DNA from: Duganella lactea
GTDB taxonomy: Bacteria > Pseudomonadota > Gammaproteobacteria > Burkholderiales > Burkholderiaceae_D
Assembly: GCF_009857505.1 (NCBI RefSeq)
Contig: NZ_WWCP01000030.1
Location: 1 to 64,000 of the forward strand
Length of the DNA: 64,000 nucleotides
Reading direction: 5' to 3'
A program made the position numbers and the translations under genes. Every line of letters starts with the position of its first letter. Within the stretch, counting starts at the first letter, position 1. Below the pieces are notes generated by a model. The model had not been told where the DNA came from and did not search any database. It was given only the letters and a program-made list of their open reading frames with translations. Shown here one piece after another: positions 1-8,785 of this stretch.

Positions 1-117
1 GTGATCAGTGCTGTCGTTCACAAACTGACGCATCTGATTTACGGTGTCATCCGTACTGGCAAGCCTTTCGACCCCAAATACTTATCGAAAAAGCTTGCCA
101 TTCAAGACGGTATCTGA
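1..117 (+). mobile_element. IS110-family transposase, C-terminal end (runs off the window)
   Basis: The first 38 codons before the TGA at 115-117 are open from base 1 and encode a tail reading HKLTHLIYGVIRTGKPFD and then YLSKKLAIQDGI. This is the usual C-terminus of IS110/IS1111-type transposases, which are DEDD/serine-type enzymes that circularise their element. Only the last part is visible, so intactness cannot be judged. The gene continues left of the window. No terminal inverted repeat can be assigned with confidence. Confidence 0.75.
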
Positions 118-158
118 CACCGGGTTTGAAACCGGAGTTTGACACCCGGGTTTGACAC
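113..158. repeat. Short TTTGACAC direct repeats after the transposase
   Basis: TCTGACAC (113-120), TTTGACAC (138-145) and TTTGACAC (151-158) follow each other, interleaved with the near-palindrome CCGGGTTTGAAACCGG (119-134). They begin at the transposase stop codon, so they probably belong to the right end of the insertion sequence. This assignment is inference. Confidence 0.4.
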
Positions 159-161
159 GGC

Positions 162-188
162 GAAAAAAAAGCCGCCCGCAGGCGGCTT
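162..188 (-). terminator. Rho-independent terminator of the MFS gene
   Basis: On the minus strand GCCGCC, a 4-nt loop and GGCGGC form a perfect GC stem (171-186), followed by eight T residues (plus-strand A run 163-170). It lies 16 bp past the stop of the transporter gene. Confidence 0.88.
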
Positions 189-203
189 CGTGGGCGGTGG
201 GGG

Positions 204-1901
204 TTAGTCGGCCGCGTAGATGTTGTTGTCCTTGGTTTCGCCGACGAACAGCGCGCCGATCACCAACGTGGTCAGCGCGATGATGATCGGGTACCACAGG
301 CCGTAGTAGATGTCGCCCTTGAACGCCACCAGCGCGAACGAGATCGTCGGCAGCAGCCCGCCAAACCAGCCATTGCCGATGTGGTACGGCAGCGACATCG
401 ACGTGTAGCGGATGCGGGTCGGGAACATTTCCACCAGCATCGCGGCGATCGGGCCGTATACCATCGTCACGTACAGCACCAGGATGAACAGGATCAGCAC
501 CATCATCGGTTTGTTGATCTGCGCGTCGTCCGCCTTGGCCGGGTAGCCGGCCGCTTTCACGGCGGCGCCCACTTCTTTCTTCAGCGCGGCGTCGGCGTCT
601 TTCGAGGCCTTGTCGAAGCTCAGGCCATCCGGCGTCAGCACGGCGTTGAAGCCGGTGATTTCCTTGTCGCCCACCTTGATCTTGGCCACGCTGCCGGCCG
701 GCGCGTCCTGCTTGGTGTAGTTCACCGAGGCGTTCGACAGGATGCTGGTGGCAATGTCGCACGACGAGGTGAATTTCTTCTGGCCCGTCAGGTTGAACTG
801 GAAGTTGCACGATGCCGGGTCGGCGTACACCACCACCGGCGAGTTCTTCAGTGCCGCTTCCAGCTGCGGGTTGCCGTAGTGGGTCAGCGCGCCGAACAGC
901 GGGAAGTAGGTCGCGGCGGCGATCAGGCAGCCGCCCAGGATGATCCATTTGCGGCCGATCTTGTCCGACAGCATGCCGAAGAAGATGAAGAACGGCGTCG
1001 CCAGCAACAGCGACAGCGCGGTCATGATGTTGGCGGTGGCACCGTCGATTTTCAGCACCTGGGTCATGAAGAACAGTGCGTAGAACTGGCCGGTGTACCA
1101 TACCACCGCCTGGCCCATCGTCAGGCCGATCAGCGCCAGGATCACCACTTTCAGGTTGCGCCATTGGCCGAAAGCTTCGCTCAGCGGCGCTTTCGAGGTT
1201 TTCCCCTCGGCCTTCATTTTGGCGAAGGCTGGCGATTCATTCATCGACATGCGGATCCATACCGACACGCCCAGCAGCAGCACCGATACCAGGAACGGCA
1301 CGCGCCAGCCCCAGGCGTTGAAGGCTTCCTCGCCGACGGCGGTGCGGGTGCCCAGGATCACCAGCAGCGACAGGAACAGGCCCATGGTCGCGGTGGTCTG
1401 TATCCAGGCGGTGAACGAGCCGCGCTTGCCTGCCGGCGCGTGTTCAGCCACGTAGGTGGCCGCGCCGCCATACTCGCCGCCCAGCGCCAGCCCTTGCATG
1501 ATGCGCAGGGTGACCAGGATGATCGGCGCCGCGATGCCGATCGCCGCGTGCCCCGGCAGCAGGCCGACAATGAAGGTGGAGGCGCCCATGATCAGGATGG
1601 TCACCAGGAAGGTGTACTTGCGGCCGACCATGTCGCCCAGCCGTCCAAAGACGATGGCGCCGAACGGCCGCACGATGAAGCCCGCGGCGAACGCCAGCAG
1701 CGCAAAAATGAAGGTGGTGGTCGGTTCGCCGATGAAGAACTGCTTGGCGATGATCGGCGCCAGCGCGCCGTACAGATAAAAGTCGTACCACTCGAATACG
1801 GTGCCGAGCGAGGACGCGAAAATCACCTTGCGCTCTTCGGCCGTGATCGGCGCGGTTTGCTTGGGTAGGTTGCGGTTGTCCGCAGTACCGCTATTTGCCA
1901 T
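204..1901 (-). CDS. MFS transporter, metabolite:H+ symporter (MHS) family
   Basis: The 565-residue inner-membrane protein has the MHS/ProP signatures: FEWYDFYLYG near residues 36-45, GRLGDMVGRKY at 86-96, and LRIMQGLALGGEYGG at 132-146. Such proteins import organic acids or osmolytes with protons; the substrate cannot be read from sequence. It is longer than the usual 430-450 residues because a hydrophilic segment of about 120 residues (roughly 344-464, with Cys365 and Cys381) sits in a periplasmic loop before the last three membrane segments. The ATG is preceded by AGGAG. It is divergent from the acyl-CoA operon at 2106, so a carboxylate substrate degraded by that operon is an attractive guess. 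Confidence 0.9.
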   Translation of the reverse strand: MANSGTADNRNLPKQTAPITAEERKVIFASSLGTVFEWYDFYLYGALAPIIAKQFFIGEPTTTFIFALLAFAAGFIVRPFGAIVFGRLGDMVGRKYTFLVTILIMGASTFIVGLLPGHAAIGIAAPIILVTLRIMQGLALGGEYGGAATYVAEHAPAGKRGSFTAWIQTTATMGLFLSLLVILGTRTAVGEEAFNAWGWRVPFLVSVLLLGVSVWIRMSMNESPAFAKMKAEGKTSKAPLSEAFGQWRNLKVVILALIGLTMGQAVVWYTGQFYALFFMTQVLKIDGATANIMTALSLLLATPFFIFFGMLSDKIGRKWIILGGCLIAAATYFPLFGALTHYGNPQLEAALKNSPVVVYADPASCNFQFNLTGQKKFTSSCDIATSILSNASVNYTKQDAPAGSVAKIKVGDKEITGFNAVLTPDGLSFDKASKDADAALKKEVGAAVKAAGYPAKADDAQINKPMMVLILFILVLYVTMVYGPIAAMLVEMFPTRIRYTSMSLPYHIGNGWFGGLLPTISFALVAFKGDIYYGLWYPIIIALTTLVIGALFVGETKDNNIYAAD

Positions 1902-2038
1902 GATGTGTCTCCTGTTGGATTTTTTAGGCTGTTCTTTCCCCGGCTGAGATAGTTAATACTTCGTCAGCTTGATTCGAGTTTGGGCGCCTAACCTTACGCG
2001 ATGCTTTCACGAAACTTACGCGAAACTTACAAAAAGGT

Positions 2039-2079
2039 TTGCGAACGACCGTACTAAAACTATGCTATTCTGGTTCGCA
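2039..2079 (+). promoter_or_regulatory. Putative promoter and operator of the acyl-CoA operon
   Basis: TTGCGA (2039-2044) and TATGCT (2061-2066) are spaced by 16 bp and lie 40 bp before the thiolase start. A perfect 7-bp inverted repeat, TGCGAAC (2040-2046) and GTTCGCA (2073-2079), brackets the -35 to +1 region, as a repressor operator would. Just upstream CGAAACTTAC is repeated directly (2010-2019 and 2021-2030). The Shine-Dalgarno AGGAGA is at 2095-2100. Confidence 0.5.
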
Positions 2080-2105
2080 CAACACCATTACTATAGGAGA
2101 CTCTC

Positions 2106-3284
2106 ATGATCGATGCCGTCATTGTTTCGACCGCCCGTACCGGCCTGGCCAAGTCGTGGAAAGGCGCGTTCAACATGACGCACGGCGCCACGCTCGGTGG
2201 CCATGTGCTGGAGGCCGCCATCCGGCGCGCGCATCTGGACCCGGGCGAGGTCGAGGATGTGCTGGTCGGCTGCGCCAATCCCGAAGGCGCGACCGGCGGC
2301 AATATCGCGCGCCAGATCGCCCTCCGTGCCGGTTGCCCGGTGACCACGGCCGGCATGACCATCAATCGTTTCTGCTCGTCCGGCCTGCAGACCATCGCCC
2401 TCGCCGCCCAGCGTATCATCGCCGGCGAGGGCGACATTTATGCCGCCGGCGGCGTGGAGTCGATTTCCTGCGTGCAGCAGGAGATGAATCTGCACATGTA
2501 CAAGGAAGTCTGGCTGTCGCAGCACAAGCCGGAAATCTATTGGCCGATGTTGCAGACCGCCGAAACCGTCGCCAAGCGCTACAACATCAGCCGCGCCCGT
2601 CAGGATGAGTACGGCGTGCAGAGCCAGCAGCGCGCCGCCGCGGCACAAGCCGCCGGCTTGTTCGACGCCGAGATCGTGCCGATGACCACGGTAATGGGCG
2701 TGGCCGACAAGGCCTCCGGCCAGTTGCTGTCGCGCGAGGTGACCATTGCCGCCGATGAGGGCATCCGCGCCGATACGACCTATGAGGCGGTTTCCCAGAT
2801 CCGCACCGCGCTGCCGGGCGGCGTGATCAGCGCCGGCAACGCCAGCCAGTTCTCCGACGGTGGCGCGATGGCCATCGTCATGAACGCGCAAACCGCCGCC
2901 GCCAAAGGCTTGCAGCCGCTGGGTGTGTTCCGCGGTTTCGCCGTCGCCGGTTGCGAGCCTGATGAGATGGGCATCGGCCCGGTGTTCGCCGTGCCCAAGC
3001 TGCTGAATAAGGCCGGCCTGAAGGTCGAGGATATCGGTTTGTGGGAACTGAACGAAGCCTTCGCGGTGCAGGTGCTGTACTGCGCCGATCAGCTGGGCAT
3101 TCCGATGGACCGCCTCAACGTCAACGGTGGCGCCATCGCGGTCGGCCATCCCTACGGCGTGTCGGGCGCGCGCCTGGTCGGCCACGCGCTGATCGAGGGC
3201 AAGCGGCGCGGCGTCAAATATGTGGTGGTCACCATGTGCATCGGTGGCGGCCAGGGCGCGGCCGGTCTGTTTGAAGTGGTGTGA
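2106..3284 (+). CDS. Acetyl-CoA C-acyltransferase (thiolase)
   Basis: The 392-residue thiolase has the nucleophilic Cys90 in NRFCSSGLQ, the catalytic His348 in VGHPYGVSG and Cys378 in CIGGGQG, at the normal spacing for the family. It cleaves 3-ketoacyl-CoA with CoA (or condenses in reverse) in the cytoplasm. It is the first gene of a five-gene operon; its stop is separated by 2 bp from the next ATG. FadA-type degradation is more likely than acetoacetyl-CoA synthesis because an acyl-CoA dehydrogenase follows. The substrate chain length is unknown. Confidence 0.93.
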   Translation: MIDAVIVSTARTGLAKSWKGAFNMTHGATLGGHVLEAAIRRAHLDPGEVEDVLVGCANPEGATGGNIARQIALRAGCPVTTAGMTINRFCSSGLQTIALAAQRIIAGEGDIYAAGGVESISCVQQEMNLHMYKEVWLSQHKPEIYWPMLQTAETVAKRYNISRARQDEYGVQSQQRAAAAQAAGLFDAEIVPMTTVMGVADKASGQLLSREVTIAADEGIRADTTYEAVSQIRTALPGGVISAGNASQFSDGGAMAIVMNAQTAAAKGLQPLGVFRGFAVAGCEPDEMGIGPVFAVPKLLNKAGLKVEDIGLWELNEAFAVQVLYCADQLGIPMDRLNVNGGAIAVGHPYGVSGARLVGHALIEGKRRGVKYVVVTMCIGGGQGAAGLFEVV

Positions 3285-3286
3285 GC

Positions 3287-5128
3287 ATGGCTTCGACCAT
3301 TCTATCGCGCCGCGATCTGGCTTTCATGCTGTTCGAATGGCTGGACGCGGAGGCCTTGACGCGTCGCGCCCGCTTTGAGGACCACAACCGCGAAACCTTT
3401 GACGCGGCGCTCGATACCGCCGAACGGCTCGCCACCGATCTGTTCGCCACGCATAACAAAAAGGCGGACGCCAATGAGCCGCACGTGGTCGATGGCAAAG
3501 TAAAGCTAATCCCTGAGGTGAAGGTGGCGCTCGATGCGTTCTCGGCGGCTGGCCTGATGGCGGCCGGCCAGGACTACGAGCGCGGCGGCATGCAGTTGCC
3601 GATGGTGGTCGACAAGGCGCTGGCGGCGTACTTTACCGCCGCCAACGTCAGCACCGCGTCCTACACCTTCCTGACGATGAGCAACGCCAACACCTTGCTC
3701 AAGTGCGCGTCGCCGCAGCAGATCGCGACTTACGTCGATCCGATGTTGGCAGGCCGCTTCTTCGGCACCATGTGTCTGTCCGAGCCGCAGGCCGGCTCCA
3801 GCCTGTCCGACATCGCCACCCGCGCGCTGCCGGACGGTGACGGCCAGTACCGCCTGACCGGCAACAAGATGTGGATTTCCGCTGGCGACCACGAGCTGGC
3901 CGACAACATCATTCATCTGGTGCTGGCCAAGATTCCCGGCGAAGATGGCAAGCTGATTCCGGGCGTGAAAGGGATCTCGCTGTTCATCGTGCCGAAGTAT
4001 CTGGTCAACGCTGACGGCAGCCTCGGCGCGCGCAATGACATCGAACTGGCCGGTCTGAACCACAAGATGGGCAACCGCGGCACCACCAACTGCCTGCTCA
4101 ACTTCGGCGAGCGCGGCGGCGCCATAGGCTATCTGGTCGGCAAGCCGCACCACGGCCTGGCCAATATGTTCCATATGATGAACGAGGCACGCATCGCTGT
4201 CGGCCTCAACGCGGCGGTGCAGGGTTACACCGGCTATCTGCACGCGCTGGAATACGCGCGCAACCGGCCGCAAGGGCGCCATCCGGCCAACAAGGATGTG
4301 GCGCAACCGCAAATCCCGATCATCCAGCATACCGACGTCAAGCGCATGCTGCTGGCGCAGAAGGCATATGTCGAAGGCGCGCTCGGCCTGGTGTTGTACA
4401 GTGCCCGTCTGGTCGACGAGCAGAACACCGCCGAAACGGCGGAAGCCCGCGAACATGCGGCCCGGGTGCTGGATTTCCTGACGCCGATCACCAAGTCCTG
4501 GCCATCCCAATGGTGCGTTGAGGCCAACAGCCTGGCGATTCAGGTCCACGGCGGTTATGGCTATACCCGCGAATACAATGTCGAACAGTTTTACCGCGAC
4601 AATCGCCTGAACGCGATCCACGAAGGCACACACGGCATCCATGGCCTGGACCTGCTGGGACGCAAGGTCACCTTGCACGACGGCGCCTTGTTCCGTGCCT
4701 TCGGCACCGAGCTGCGCAAGACGGTGCGCAAGGTGCGCGGCAGTGTTGGCGCGCCGGACACGGTTACTCCCGATCTGGCCGCCATCAGTGCCGGGTTGCG
4801 GTCGCACGCGGACGCGCTGGAACAGGCTTGGCAAACCGTGGAAGAAGTGACCCAAAAGCTGTATGCTGTCGGCGATTTGAACCAGACGTTGGCCAACGCC
4901 AGCCTGTATCTGGAGGCGGTCGGCCATGTGGTGGTCGCATGGATCTGGCTGCAGCAGGCTTTGCTGGCGGCATCGGCGCTGACCGGCGGCGACACGGATT
5001 TTTATCGCGGCAAGCTACAGGCCTGTCTGTATTTCTTCCAGTGGGAGTTGCCGAAAGTGGGGCCGCAGCTGGAATTGTTGGCCGCCATAGATACCACCAC
5101 GCTCGATATGCGGGATGCGTGGTTTTAG
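3287..5128 (+). CDS. Acyl-CoA dehydrogenase, long form with C-terminal extension
   Basis: The 613-residue flavoprotein catalyses the first beta-oxidation step, alpha,beta-desaturation of an acyl-CoA. It has the ACAD core with the flavin-binding stretch MCLSEPQAGSS, KMWISAGDHE in the middle domain, and QVHGGYGYTREY in the C-terminal helical domain. A further 150-residue helical C-terminus is typical of the roughly 600-residue ACAD class seen beside thiolases. An overlapping GTG at 3281 also opens the frame; the ATG at 3287 was preferred because it avoids overlap with the thiolase stop, but either could be used. Confidence 0.92.
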   Translation: MASTILSRRDLAFMLFEWLDAEALTRRARFEDHNRETFDAALDTAERLATDLFATHNKKADANEPHVVDGKVKLIPEVKVALDAFSAAGLMAAGQDYERGGMQLPMVVDKALAAYFTAANVSTASYTFLTMSNANTLLKCASPQQIATYVDPMLAGRFFGTMCLSEPQAGSSLSDIATRALPDGDGQYRLTGNKMWISAGDHELADNIIHLVLAKIPGEDGKLIPGVKGISLFIVPKYLVNADGSLGARNDIELAGLNHKMGNRGTTNCLLNFGERGGAIGYLVGKPHHGLANMFHMMNEARIAVGLNAAVQGYTGYLHALEYARNRPQGRHPANKDVAQPQIPIIQHTDVKRMLLAQKAYVEGALGLVLYSARLVDEQNTAETAEAREHAARVLDFLTPITKSWPSQWCVEANSLAIQVHGGYGYTREYNVEQFYRDNRLNAIHEGTHGIHGLDLLGRKVTLHDGALFRAFGTELRKTVRKVRGSVGAPDTVTPDLAAISAGLRSHADALEQAWQTVEEVTQKLYAVGDLNQTLANASLYLEAVGHVVVAWIWLQQALLAASALTGGDTDFYRGKLQACLYFFQWELPKVGPQLELLAAIDTTTLDMRDAWF

Positions 5129-5150
5129 TCAGTGCAAAGGAGACAAAACG

Positions 5151-5930
5151 ATGCGTACTACCCAAGAACTTTTTTCACTGGCCGGCAAGACCGCGCTCGT
5201 CACCGGCGGCTCGCGTGGCCTGGGTCTGCAAATGGCGCTGGCGCTGGGCGAGCAGGGCGCCAAGGTGGTGATCTCGGCGCGCAAGCAAGCCGAACTCGAT
5301 GAAGCCGTCACCTTCCTGACCCAGCGCGGCATCAGCGCGCACGCGGTCGCCGCCGACCTGTCGCAGGACGCGCAGGCCGAGGCCCTGGTCACCGCCGCCA
5401 TCGGCCATCTTGGCCATATCGACATCCTGATCAACAACGCCGGCGCCAGCTGGGGCGCGCCGGCCGAAGACCATCCGCTGGAAGCCTGGGACAAGGTGAT
5501 GGACCTGAACATCCGCAGCATCTTCGTGGTGTCGCAACTGGTCGGCAAGCGCTCGATGATCCCGCGCCAGTCCGGCCGCATCATCAACATCGCCTCGATC
5601 GCCGGCTTGGCCGGCAACCCTCCCGGCACCATGCAAACCATCGCCTACAACACCTCGAAAGGCGCGCTGGTCAATTTTACCCGCACGCTGGCCGGCGAAT
5701 GGGGCCGCCACGGCATCACGGTCAACGCGCTGGCGCCGGGCTTCTTCCCGTCCAAAATGACCAAGGGCCTGCTGTCGGCCATGGGCGACCAGCTGATCGG
5801 CCACGCTCCGCTGAACCGCCTCGGCGATGATGAAGATCTGAAAGGCGCGGCCGTGCTGTTCGCCTCCGATGCCGGCAAACACATCACCGGCCAGATCCTG
5901 GCGGTGGACGGCGGCGTGTCGGCGGTATGA
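5151..5930 (+). CDS. Short-chain dehydrogenase/reductase
   Basis: The 259-residue classical SDR shows TGGSRGLG for NAD(P) binding near the N-terminus, NNAG, a catalytic Ser in the IASIAG segment and YNTSK (Tyr-x-x-x-Lys). It probably oxidises or reduces a hydroxyacyl-CoA or related alcohol within the operon. The start at 5151 was chosen because AAAGGAGA lies just upstream; the frame opens earlier, inside the previous gene, without a ribosome site. It ends in an ATGA overlap with the next gene, consistent with translational coupling. Confidence 0.9.
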   Translation: MRTTQELFSLAGKTALVTGGSRGLGLQMALALGEQGAKVVISARKQAELDEAVTFLTQRGISAHAVAADLSQDAQAEALVTAAIGHLGHIDILINNAGASWGAPAEDHPLEAWDKVMDLNIRSIFVVSQLVGKRSMIPRQSGRIINIASIAGLAGNPPGTMQTIAYNTSKGALVNFTRTLAGEWGRHGITVNALAPGFFPSKMTKGLLSAMGDQLIGHAPLNRLGDDEDLKGAAVLFASDAGKHITGQILAVDGGVSAV

Positions 5931-6931
5931 CGATTCCGGCAACCTACCAGCGCATCGTGCTGGCCGCGCGGCCGCGCGGTGCCGTCGCGCCGGAGAACTT
6001 CCGGCTGGAGACGGTGCCGGTGCCCGAGTTGGCGGACGGCGAGGTGTTGATCCGCAACCATTACCTGTCGCTGGACCCGTACATGCGCGGCCGCATGAGC
6101 AAAGCCGCCAGCTATGCCGCCTCGCAGGCGCTGGACGAGACCATGATCGGCGGCACCGTCGGCCAGGTTGTCGCCTCGCGCAACCCGCTGTTCCGGGTTG
6201 GCGATCACGTTGGCGGCATGCTGGGCTGGGCCGAGATGGGCGTGTCGGACGGCGCGCTGTTGCGCAAGCTCGACATCTCGCACATTCCCTTGTCGGCCTA
6301 CCTCGGCGCGGTGGGCATGCCGGGCATGGCGGCATGGTATGGCCTGAACCAGATCATGGCACCGGCCGCCGGCGAAACCGTGGTGGTTTCTGCCGCCAGC
6401 GGCGCGGTCGGCAGCGTGGTCGGCCAACTGGCGCGCTTGCGCGGCTGTCGCGTGGTCGGCATCGCCGGCGGGCCGGAGAAATGCGACTACGTGGTCAAGC
6501 AACTGGGCTTCGACGCCTGCGTCGACTACAAGGCAGGCAATCTGGAGGCCGACCTGGCCGCCGCCACGCCGGACGGCGTTGACGCCATCTTCGAAAACGT
6601 CGGCGGCGACTGTCTGGATGCAGCGCTGGCGCGTACCAACGCCTTCGCCCGCGTCGCGCTGTGCGGGCTGATCGCCGGTTACAACGGCGCCGAGATGCCG
6701 ATCAAAAATGCGCGCCTGCTGTTGATCAACCGCCTGAGCTTGCGCGGATTCATCATCACCGAACACATGGAATACTGGCAGCAGGGCCTGCAGGAATTGG
6801 CCGCGCTGGTCGCCGACCGGCGCATCACCTACCGGGAAACCGTGGCGGACGGCCTGGCCGCCGCGCCGCAAGCTTTCATGGGCCTGCTGCACGGGCATAA
6901 CTTTGGCAAACAACTGGTGAAGCTCATATGA
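5927..6931 (+). CDS. Zinc-independent NADP-dependent oxidoreductase (MDR superfamily)
   Basis: The 334-residue protein matches the leukotriene B4 12-hydroxydehydrogenase/CurA-like group: a GroES-like N-terminus with LDPYMRGRM, then a Rossmann domain with VVVSAASGAVGSVVGQLA and VGIAGGPEKC. These enzymes reduce the double bond of enones or enals with NADPH and bind no zinc. It overlaps its neighbours on both sides by 4 bp (ATGA), so it is translated with the two SDR genes. Reduction of an unsaturated intermediate of the acyl-CoA pathway is inferred, not shown. Confidence 0.9.
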   Translation: MTIPATYQRIVLAARPRGAVAPENFRLETVPVPELADGEVLIRNHYLSLDPYMRGRMSKAASYAASQALDETMIGGTVGQVVASRNPLFRVGDHVGGMLGWAEMGVSDGALLRKLDISHIPLSAYLGAVGMPGMAAWYGLNQIMAPAAGETVVVSAASGAVGSVVGQLARLRGCRVVGIAGGPEKCDYVVKQLGFDACVDYKAGNLEADLAAATPDGVDAIFENVGGDCLDAALARTNAFARVALCGLIAGYNGAEMPIKNARLLLINRLSLRGFIITEHMEYWQQGLQELAALVADRRITYRETVADGLAAAPQAFMGLLHGHNFGKQLVKLI

Positions 6932-7848
6932 AAACATTCCGCGACAGAGTGGTGGTGATCACGGGTGCAGCAAGCGGCTTGGGCCGTCAATTCGCCGAGG
7001 TGGCCGCGCGCGAGGGCATGCACTTGGTGCTGGCCGACGTTCAGGCCGATGCGCTGGAGCGCGCCGCCGGCGAGCTGCGCGGGCAGGGCGCCAGCGTCAT
7101 CGCGCAGTTGTGCGATGTGCGCAAGGGCGAGCAGGTGCAGGCGCTGGCCGATGCGGCGGTGGCCGCGTTTGGCGCCGTGCATCTGGTGTTCAACAACGCC
7201 GGCGTCGGGGCGGCCGGTTTGATCTGGGAAAACACCGAGGCGGATTGGGAATGGGTGATGGGCGTCAACGTCTGGGGCGTGATCCATGGCGTGCGCATTT
7301 TCACCCGGCTGATGCTGGACGCGGCCGCGAAGGACCCGTCCTTCGAAGGGCACATCGTCAACACCGCCTCGATGGCCGGCTTGCTGAATGCGCCGGCGAT
7401 GGGCGTCTACAACGTCGCCAAGCATGCGGTGGTGTCGCTGTCGGAAACGCTGTACCACGACCTGCAACTGGTCGGCGCGCCGATCGGCGCCTCGGTGTTG
7501 TGCCCGTACTTTGTGCCGACCGGCATCAGCCAGTCGCACCGCAACCGTCCGGACGACGTGCGCATGACGGTCGGCCCCACCGCCAGCCAGCTCGCCGCCC
7601 AGTTCATGACCGACAAGGCGGTCGCCAGCGGCAAGGTGTCGGCGGCGCAGGTGGCGGATATCACGTTCCGCGCCATCGCCGAGGGCCGGTTCTACATCTA
7701 CTCGCATCCGGAGGCGCTGGCCGGCGTGCGCGACAATCTGGAAAGCGTGGTCGCCGGCGTCAACCCGCCCGACCCGTATGCCGCAACGCCGCAAATCCGC
7801 GCACTGTTGCAGGCCAAAATCAACGGTGCTTCCACGTCGAAGGGTTGA
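6928..7848 (+). CDS. Short-chain dehydrogenase/reductase, last gene of the acyl-CoA operon
   Basis: The 306-residue SDR has TGAASGLG at the N-terminus, NNAG near the middle and YNVAK as the catalytic Tyr/Lys pair, with the Ser in NTASMAG. It is about 40 residues longer than a minimal SDR, with the extra length at the C-terminus. The start overlaps the preceding stop (ATGA). It is the fifth and last same-strand gene of the block starting at 2106, before the differently spaced GNAT gene. The substrate is unknown. Confidence 0.9.
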   Translation: MKTFRDRVVVITGAASGLGRQFAEVAAREGMHLVLADVQADALERAAGELRGQGASVIAQLCDVRKGEQVQALADAAVAAFGAVHLVFNNAGVGAAGLIWENTEADWEWVMGVNVWGVIHGVRIFTRLMLDAAAKDPSFEGHIVNTASMAGLLNAPAMGVYNVAKHAVVSLSETLYHDLQLVGAPIGASVLCPYFVPTGISQSHRNRPDDVRMTVGPTASQLAAQFMTDKAVASGKVSAAQVADITFRAIAEGRFYIYSHPEALAGVRDNLESVVAGVNPPDPYAATPQIRALLQAKINGASTSKG

Positions 7849-7882
7849 CGTGCGACAATCGTATTTTGGTCAGAAGGAAATT

Positions 7883-8311
7883 ATGATGAGCACGTACAAC
7901 ATCAAACTGGGAGACTGGGGCACACTGAACGCCGACGCCAAGGCTATCCGTACCGAAGTCTTTGTCGAAGAGCAGGGCGTTCCCGCCGAACTGGAGATGG
8001 ACAGTCTGGACATCGTTTGTCTCCATGCCGTGGCCTATGACGCCGACGGCATCCCGGTCGGCACCGGCCGTCTCTTGCCGGACGGCCATATCGGCCGCAT
8101 GGCGGTACGCAAGATCGCGCGCGGCAGCGGCGTCGGCGGGGCATTGCTGCAAGCGCTGATGCAACAGGCCAAGGTGCGCGGCGACCACCATGTGGCGCTG
8201 AGCGCGCAGACGCACGCGGCGCCGTTCTACACGCGCCACGGTTTTGCCATCGAAGGGGAAGAGTTTTACGAGGCGGGCATCGCCCACATCAATATGCAGC
8301 GTAACTTCTAA
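7883..8311 (+). CDS. GNAT family N-acetyltransferase
   Basis: The 142-residue protein resembles ElaA/YjcF-like GNAT enzymes: EVFVEEQGVP near the N-terminus, then IGRMAVRKIARGSGVGGALL, which carries the acetyl-CoA pyrophosphate loop (R-x-x-G-x-G-like), and a C-terminal APFYTRHGF strand. The acceptor is unknown. The start is one of two adjacent ATGs (7883 or 7886) behind AGAAGGA. It lies 34 bp after the acyl-CoA operon on the same strand and may be read from it. Confidence 0.87.
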   Translation: MMSTYNIKLGDWGTLNADAKAIRTEVFVEEQGVPAELEMDSLDIVCLHAVAYDADGIPVGTGRLLPDGHIGRMAVRKIARGSGVGGALLQALMQQAKVRGDHHVALSAQTHAAPFYTRHGFAIEGEEFYEAGIAHINMQRNF

Positions 8312-8319
8312 ACGCCGGA

Positions 8320-8691
8320 TCAGGCCTCGCTGTCGATCAGCAGGCCTTTGGTGGTCAGATTGCGGCCGATTTCCAGCGATTGCTCGGACGGGAATTGGCG
8401 CAGAATCTTTTTCGTTTCAGTATCAATCACCTTAATGACGGACACGCCGCTGTCGTCATCGATGCTGAAATGCACTTCACTATTGCTCTCAAGGAAACGG
8501 TTGATCGCGTCAACCGACTTTTTTAACTCAGTTTTACTCGGCACGCGGACCACGGGCGCCTCGTTCGCGGCGACAATAGATTGAGCGGTGTCCGTCCCCG
8601 CATTTTTTCCAGAGGCGGGCACGGCCACCGCCGCCGCCGTGGCGGCGGTGGCGGGTAATACGGCGAAACCGTAAATATTGCTCGTGTCCAT
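8320..8691 (-). CDS. flaG: FlaG family flagellar protein
   Basis: The 123-residue protein has a low-complexity Ala-rich N-terminus and a conserved C-terminal FlaG domain: FSIDDDSGVSVIKVIDTETKK and then LRQFPSEQSLEI. FlaG proteins influence flagellar filament length in polar flagellates. It stands alone here, away from flagellin or fliD genes, convergent with the GNAT gene (8-bp gap) and divergent from a TPR/ATP-grasp gene. The identification rests on the conserved I-R-Q-x-P-S-E motif, here LRQFPSE. Confidence 0.8.
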   Translation of the reverse strand: MDTSNIYGFAVLPATAATAAAVAVPASGKNAGTDTAQSIVAANEAPVVRVPSKTELKKSVDAINRFLESNSEVHFSIDDDSGVSVIKVIDTETKKILRQFPSEQSLEIGRNLTTKGLLIDSEA

Positions 8692-8785
8692 GATGATTGT
8701 TGTCCTTCCTGTAAGTGAGGCATGTCGTTTGGTGGATTGCCCCGCTACTGGTGATAACGGCAGGCCTCAGAAAAAATTGAGTCAA

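Noticed and set aside
381..1868. Long plus-strand open frame antisense to the MFS gene
   Set aside because: It lies fully opposite a clear transporter gene and has Arg/Gln/His-rich, low-complexity content typical of a GC-rich shadow frame.
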